DNA of 47,449 nt from an uncultured Collinsella sp. (GTDB lineage: Bacteria > Actinomycetota > Coriobacteriia > Coriobacteriales > Coriobacteriaceae). Every line of letters starts with the position of its first letter. The first letter of the stretch is position 1. The stretch spans positions 1-47,449 of the forward strand of contig CABUWA010000002.1 of the NCBI GenBank assembly GCA_902495085.1. The letters run 5' to 3'. Positions 42,913 to 47,449 of the stretch are shown here, piece by piece. Under the pieces are notes generated by a model. The model worked only from the letters and a program-made list of their open reading frames with translations, was not told the origin of the DNA and made no database searches. Both the position numbers and the translations under genes were made by a program.

Positions 42913-43714
42913 AAGACTTCTCCAGTCAGAATTGAAGCATGTGAGCAAATGGACGTACGCCTTAATCCTGGTAATTTATGCGTGCATGGTGGTATTGCAG
43001 CTTAATTCTTTCCCGATGTGGTTCTGCAGCCTCCGTGAGAACAGTTTCTTGGGCTTTTTCCCAGACCCGACGCTTCGGCTATCGGCGGAGGATGTCCTTC
43101 TATTTGGTAATGCAGAGGTTTTTCGCGGTCTGCTGTTCAACGTAGCCCCGTTGGCTCATGCATTGTTCTTTCCGTTCATCGCGGCTTGCATTGTGCCGTG
43201 CTTTGTCAGTTCGGGTTTTATTGAGGAACCGTGGGGGCTGTCGGAGGCTCGGGGAGGGAAGCGTGTGTGCGCTATCGTTGCGCGAGTGGTGCTGTCTTCT
43301 TTTGCCCTTTTGGGCGCGTTTGTCCTGTCGAGTGTCGTTTTGTACTGTCTTAACTGCGTAATCGTTTTGGATGCTCGGCAGTATTTCGACCTGCATGTAT
43401 TTTGCTATCGACTTCTTCTGGCGAGTGTCGTCTGCCTTGCATACGTGGTCTCTTGCGTGATCGTTGTTTCCTATTTTGGGTCCGGCTTCGGTCCGATTGG
43501 CATGCTGTTGCTTGTCAACGTCGTAGCGATCTACATACAGCTCGGGACCAATTCCATGCTTCCGCTTCCAGCCTCGATGCTCATGTGGATTTGTGGCGTG
43601 ACCCCGTTGGGGAATAGTCAATGCATTTCGATTCTAATTGACTGCCTAATAAACGTAGCAAGCGTTTTTGCCATTTGCTTTACCGTCGACCGATTGCGGT
43701 CGAGATTTCTTTGA
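42896..43714 (+). CDS. ABC exporter permease, second subunit
   Basis: A 272-residue membrane protein with about six hydrophobic segments, the first at ~15-34 and a large external loop to ~78. Like its neighbour it suits the ABC-2 permease class; the two probably form a heterodimer. I choose ATG 42896 with GGGGGTG upstream; GTG 42887 is an alternative. The start lies inside the previous gene. A strong hairpin follows the stop. Codon use in the three ABC genes is less GC-biased than in the window at large, which could mean horizontal gain. Confidence 0.8.
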   Translation: MARQIKRLLQSELKHVSKWTYALILVIYACMVVLQLNSFPMWFCSLRENSFLGFFPDPTLRLSAEDVLLFGNAEVFRGLLFNVAPLAHALFFPFIAACIVPCFVSSGFIEEPWGLSEARGGKRVCAIVARVVLSSFALLGAFVLSSVVLYCLNCVIVLDARQYFDLHVFCYRLLLASVVCLAYVVSCVIVVSYFGSGFGPIGMLLLVNVVAIYIQLGTNSMLPLPASMLMWICGVTPLGNSQCISILIDCLINVASVFAICFTVDRLRSRFL

Positions 43715-43754
43715 TTGTTTGTGAGGGAAAATCATACCGAGCATACCAAATACA

Positions 43755-43788
43755 GGGGGGCGGGCACCGTGGCTGGTGTCCGCCCCCC
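43755..43788. terminator. Terminator between convergent genes
   Basis: GGGGGGCGGGCACC (43755-43768) pairs with GGTGTCCGCCCCCC (43775-43788) with one G.T position. It lies between the ABC operon and the convergent amidotransferase-like gene. Confidence 0.7.
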
Positions 43789-43824
43789 CTGGCATGGAAG
43801 GTTTAGGTCTGTGTGATTCGCGAG

Positions 43825-44634
43825 CTAGCGGGCCAGCTTAACCTTTGCCGCTGCCTCGACAAACGACTTCCACAGGTTAAAGTCGGTCTCGAGCGTCTGC
43901 CAGGTGTACTCGGGATGCCATTGCACGCCCAGGCAGAAAGGCTGGCCTTCGACCTCGATGCACTCGGGAACGCCGTCGGTTGCCTTGGCGACCAAGCGCG
44001 TGCTTTTACCCAGACGATCGACGCAACAGTGGTGTGCGGAGTTGGTCTGGATTAGCCTGTGCCCGCCAACCGCGCGTTCCAGCAGCGAGCCCGGCACGAC
44101 CTCGACGGGGTGCACGGGATCGTTGAGCACGTGGGTGTGGCGCCACTGCGTGCGACCCTCGCGCGCACCCAGGCTCGGCACGTCCATGCACAGGGTGCCG
44201 CCGGTGGCGACGTTGAGCAGCTGCGTGCCGCGGCAGGTGGTAAAGAGCGGCTTCTTGGCGCGGAGTACCTCGCCGACCAGCTTAAACTCAAAGCTATCGC
44301 GAATCTCGCAGCAGAGGGTGGGGTCGTAGGGTCGATCATCGCCCCAGCGCTTGGGGTTGACGTCCGGGCCGCCGGGAATGGCGATGCCGTCGGCGATATC
44401 GACGTAATGACGGATAACCTCAATGTCCTCGGTGATGGACATCTGCAGCGGCAGACCGCCGGCGGCAAGGATGGCATCGACAAAGACACTTGCGATCTCC
44501 TCGTTGGGGGAGAGCGTTTCGCTCAAAAACGGCTTCGCCTCTTCCCAGCGCGGCGCGACGAGGATGAGTGGGCGGTCGGCGGGGGCGACGTCGACGTGCG
44601 GGGTGTAGGACGATGAAGTACGAGTTCCGATCAT
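43825..44634 (-). CDS. Class I amidotransferase-like hydrolase (peptidase C26, PuuD-like)
   Basis: A 269-residue hydrolase related to gamma-glutamyl-GABA hydrolase. The nucleophile is Cys134 in PLFTTCRGTQLLNVA; GIAIPGGPDVNP forms the oxyanion/Gly-rich loop, and His in LGVQWHPEYT with the following Glu completes the triad. It may hydrolyse gamma-glutamyl compounds. It lies directly downstream (51 bases) of the amino-acid ABC importer genes on the same strand, so a role in use of an imported gamma-glutamyl or glutamine-like compound is plausible. The ribosome binding site at ATG 44634 is weak. Confidence 0.88.
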   Translation of the reverse strand: MIGTRTSSSYTPHVDVAPADRPLILVAPRWEEAKPFLSETLSPNEEIASVFVDAILAAGGLPLQMSITEDIEVIRHYVDIADGIAIPGGPDVNPKRWGDDRPYDPTLCCEIRDSFEFKLVGEVLRAKKPLFTTCRGTQLLNVATGGTLCMDVPSLGAREGRTQWRHTHVLNDPVHPVEVVPGSLLERAVGGHRLIQTNSAHHCCVDRLGKSTRLVAKATDGVPECIEVEGQPFCLGVQWHPEYTWQTLETDFNLWKSFVEAAAKVKLAR

Positions 44635-44685
44635 AGGTGTAACTTTCGAGTTTGGATGGGCATGGCGGGCGGGTGGGCGGTCTGG

Positions 44686-45450
<765 letters not shown>

Positions 45451-45486
45451 GGTGCTCGGCTCCTTATGACTCGAAATGGTAAAGCG

Positions 45487-46320
45487 TTAGCGGATGATGG
45501 TCGCGCCGGTTTTGTGCGAAACATAGACAGCGGCCTTGTTAATCGCGACGTTGATGAGGATGTAGATGACCGCGATAACCAGGTAGACCGACACGAGGGC
45601 GTCGTAGTTGGTAATGAGTACGCGGGCGTTTTGCATGAGGTCGGGGTAGCTCACCACATAGGCGACGGTAGTGTCTTTGACTACGACCACAAGCTGCGAA
45701 ATCAACGACGGAATGATAAACCGAATGGCCTGCGGCAACACGATTTTAAAGGTGATTTTAGCCTTGGAGAGACCAAGCGCCTGGGCGGCCTCGACCTGGC
45801 CGCGCGGCACGGCGTTGACGCCGGCGCGGAAAATCTCGGCAAGTACGCCGGCTGCAGCGAGCGCGACGGGAAGCGTGAGCATCCAAAACGACGGCAGCGC
45901 GATCTTGTACTGGGGCAGCACCAAAAAGAAGAAGTAGATGAACAGAAGGCTCGGCACACCGCGGAAGAAATCGGTGAGCACGCGGCAGACCAGCTGCAGC
46001 GGCTTAATATCGCTCGTGCGGCCGAGCATAAGGGCTAAGCCCAGCACCAGCGCGATGGCGCCAGCGGTGAGTGCGACTTTAACGGTGCCCTCAAAGCCGG
46101 CTAGCAAGAACTTCCAGGTGGTGAGGTGCGTAAAGAAATACCAATAGTGGACCGAAAGCTGGCCGGTCACATAAAAGCGCTGCAGTACCAGGACGGCGAG
46201 CGCGGCGACGGCAACAAGCGAGATGGCGGTGCCGATGCGAATCTTGGCGCGCATCTTGGGGCCGGGAGCCTCGTAGAGCGCATCGCGCATGGTAAGCGCA
46301 GGGGAGGAGTGCTTGCTCAT
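45487..46320 (-). CDS. Polar amino-acid ABC importer, permease 2
   Basis: A 277-residue HisM/GlnP-type permease. Hydrophobic segments begin at ~30-48; the core has LLAGFEGTVKVALTAGAI, FFRGVPSLLFIYF, and the EAA motif EAAQALGLSKAKITFKIVLPQA. The N-terminus is about 60 residues longer than in GlnP, with an extra membrane segment. Its start overlaps the stop of the other permease gene by four bases. Confidence 0.92.
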   Translation of the reverse strand: MSKHSSPALTMRDALYEAPGPKMRAKIRIGTAISLVAVAALAVLVLQRFYVTGQLSVHYWYFFTHLTTWKFLLAGFEGTVKVALTAGAIALVLGLALMLGRTSDIKPLQLVCRVLTDFFRGVPSLLFIYFFFLVLPQYKIALPSFWMLTLPVALAAAGVLAEIFRAGVNAVPRGQVEAAQALGLSKAKITFKIVLPQAIRFIIPSLISQLVVVVKDTTVAYVVSYPDLMQNARVLITNYDALVSVYLVIAVIYILINVAINKAAVYVSHKTGATIIR

Positions 46321-46976
46321 CGGAGGATCCTCACCTTCTTATCGATGTAGTTGCCAATGTGGCTCACCACAAAGGCCGTGCCCAGGTAGCCGAGCGCCGA
46401 GATAAAGAACGCGGCGACGCCGCCGAGCGAGCGCGTGTTGATGTAGCTCACCACGCCGGTGAGCTCCTGCGGTTTAAGCGGCACCTGACTGCCGAGCGCG
46501 GTGGTGAGCATGACGGCGATAAAGAGGTTGGTCATGGGCAATACGCTTGAGCGCAGTGCCTGCGGAATCACGATCTTGGCGAGGATACGGTTAAAGCTCA
46601 TGCCCAGCGAGCGGGCGGCTTCCACCTGGCCGACGCCGACGGTGTTGATGCCGCTCATAAAGTTTTCGGAGCCAAAGGCCGAGCCCAAAAGGACCGTGGC
46701 GACGATAACGCAGATGCGGTAGGGCAGGACGACCTTGAGCGGCGGCAGTGCGTAGACGACGATGATGAGCAGCGCGATGCCGGGGATGTTACGGAAGACC
46801 TGGACATACAGGTCGCCAAAGACGCGCAGCGGCTTGAGCGGCGACACGCGCATCACGGTGACGGCGACGGCGAGCACCATGGCGATGGCAAACGACTCAA
46901 GCGTCATGCCCCAGGTTGCGAGCAGCGCGTCGATATAGTTCTGGCCATAGAGCGACCAGAGTTCGGAGAGACTCAT
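46317..46976 (-). CDS. Polar amino-acid ABC importer, permease 1
   Basis: A 219-residue HisQ/GltJ-type permease with about five membrane segments, VFRNIPGIALLIIVVYALPP, and the EAA motif EAARSLGMSFNRILAKIVIPQA. It forms a heterodimer with the permease encoded next. It follows the binding-protein gene after a 138-base gap that holds a terminator-like hairpin. GGGAGG lies just upstream of its ATG. Confidence 0.92.
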   Translation of the reverse strand: MSLSELWSLYGQNYIDALLATWGMTLESFAIAMVLAVAVTVMRVSPLKPLRVFGDLYVQVFRNIPGIALLIIVVYALPPLKVVLPYRICVIVATVLLGSAFGSENFMSGINTVGVGQVEAARSLGMSFNRILAKIVIPQALRSSVLPMTNLFIAVMLTTALGSQVPLKPQELTGVVSYINTRSLGGVAAFFISALGYLGTAFVVSHIGNYIDKKVRILR

Positions 46977-47000
46977 GCGGACCTCCCGCCGATAAGGAAA

Positions 47001-47026
47001 GGGGCTCCCGTGTGTACGGAAGCCCC
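47001..47026 (-). terminator. Partial terminator between binding protein and permease genes
   Basis: On the minus strand GGGGCTtCCGT pairs with ACGGgAGCCCC around a 4-base loop and is followed by TTTCCTT. Such leaky hairpins are common after binding-protein genes and let that protein be made in excess over the membrane parts. Confidence 0.65.
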
Positions 47027-47114
47027 GACAACTCAGTGAGGAAACAGTTTACCGCAATAAAGCGCATCGTGCGTTTCCGTATGGTTTCGTTGCGGCCGTT
47101 ACCAGGCTCGCTGC

Positions 47115-47449
47115 CTAGGCGCCGATCTCGGGCAGCTCGGGAACGTTGGTGTCGCCCGTACGGTCGCCGATGCAGATCTGCCACAGCTCGGTCCAGGTGC
47201 CATCGTCCTCGATCTTCTTAAGGAAGTTGTTGACAAAGGCGACGCCGTCGGAATCGAGCGGCAGGCCGATGCCATAGGGCTCCTTGCTGCCGAAGGGCTT
47301 GCCGGCGATCTTGTACTTACCAGGCTCGCGAACCAGGGCGCTCTGCTGCATGTTGTTATCGATGACGTAGGCGTCAACGCGGCCCTGCTGGAGTGCCTGG
47401 CGGGCCTCCTCGTCGGTCTTGAACTCCTGCTGGCTGGCCTTGGGAGCGA
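47115..47449 (-). CDS. Amino-acid ABC importer substrate-binding protein (partial)
   Basis: The last ~110 residues of a periplasmic-binding-protein-like lipoprotein or secreted protein of the glutamine/glutamate type; the gene continues beyond the right edge. Visible features are EARQALQQGRVDAYVIDN, which matches the ligand-binding Asp-Ala-xx-xD segment of family 3 solute-binding proteins, YGIGLPLDSDGVAFVNNFLK, and DDGTWTELW near the C-terminus. It heads the importer operon with the two permeases and the ATPase. Confidence 0.9.
   Translation of the reverse strand, partial: APKASQQEFKTDEEARQALQQGRVDAYVIDNNMQQSALVREPGKYKIAGKPFGSKEPYGIGLPLDSDGVAFVNNFLKKIEDDGTWTELWQICIGDRTGDTNVPELPEIGA

Overview
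The window looks like a chromosomal segment of a gut actinobacterium of the order Coriobacteriales, most likely Collinsella. I infer this from the GC-rich, Shine-Dalgarno-led genes, the fermentative gene set (pyruvate formate-lyase, sucrose PTS, DegV, Ntn amidase of the bile-salt-hydrolase superfamily) and the style of the intergenic repeats. I could not run a search, so the genus is an inference. No rRNA, tRNA, CRISPR array, phage or insertion-sequence transposase gene was seen.

Layout. 0.4-2.8 kb: a pyruvate formate-lyase split into a 683-residue core and a separate 83-residue glycyl-radical subunit. 3-8.7 kb: a LacI-type regulator and a sucrose/fructoside operon (GH32-like hydrolase, PTS EIIBC, sucrose-6-phosphate hydrolase) with four related operator-like sites. 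9-13.7 kb: DegV lipid-binding protein, the PFL-activating enzyme, a membrane-anchored beta-lactamase-fold protein, MTA/SAH nucleosidase and EngB. 14-19.3 kb: aspartate-family biosynthesis, with thrC-thrB on the minus strand diverging from lysC-asd on the plus strand. 20-26.4 kb: Ogt, an OmpR-type two-component system and an FtsX-type ABC transporter. 26.4-29.3 kb: a repeat-rich stretch with a membrane-anchored XRE protein and a small orphan. 29.3-36.6 kb: 6-phosphofructokinase, an Ntn amidase, M18 aminopeptidase, D-2-hydroxyacid dehydrogenase, methionine aminopeptidase with a SEC-C zinc tail, and a radical SAM protein. 36.8-40.1 kb: an alpha/beta hydrolase, then a degenerate-GGDEF/REC/HD-GYP protein followed by an HPt protein. 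40.2-43.7 kb: a DUF2975-like protein/XRE pair and a three-gene ABC exporter. 43.8-47.4 kb: a class I amidotransferase-like hydrolase and a polar amino-acid ABC importer running off the right edge.

The most unusual material is between the genes. Four elements (about 2.8, 13.8, 19.3 and 29.2 kb) share one architecture: a long outer palindrome, a conserved 13-14-base core on each side, and an inner stem-loop. Each lies just 3' of a gene (grcA-like, thrB, asd, pfkA) and always in the same orientation relative to it. Arm sequences differ between copies but pair perfectly, or with G.U pairs only, within each copy. Further palindrome families recur: a GTTGCGGTG hairpin (4 copies), a GGGACAG-loop hairpin (4 copies) and a ~303-base element (2 copies) with a compensatory base-pair change between copies. 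Several single-copy palindromes are also present. Together these suggest structured RNA or DNA elements kept by selection on base pairing, or a copying process that repairs palindromes.

Metabolically the window fits a sugar fermenter: sucrose enters by PTS, is hydrolysed as sucrose-6-phosphate, passes through phosphofructokinase, and pyruvate is cleaved by the split PFL, which is activated by the PflA encoded about 7 kb away beyond the sucrose genes.
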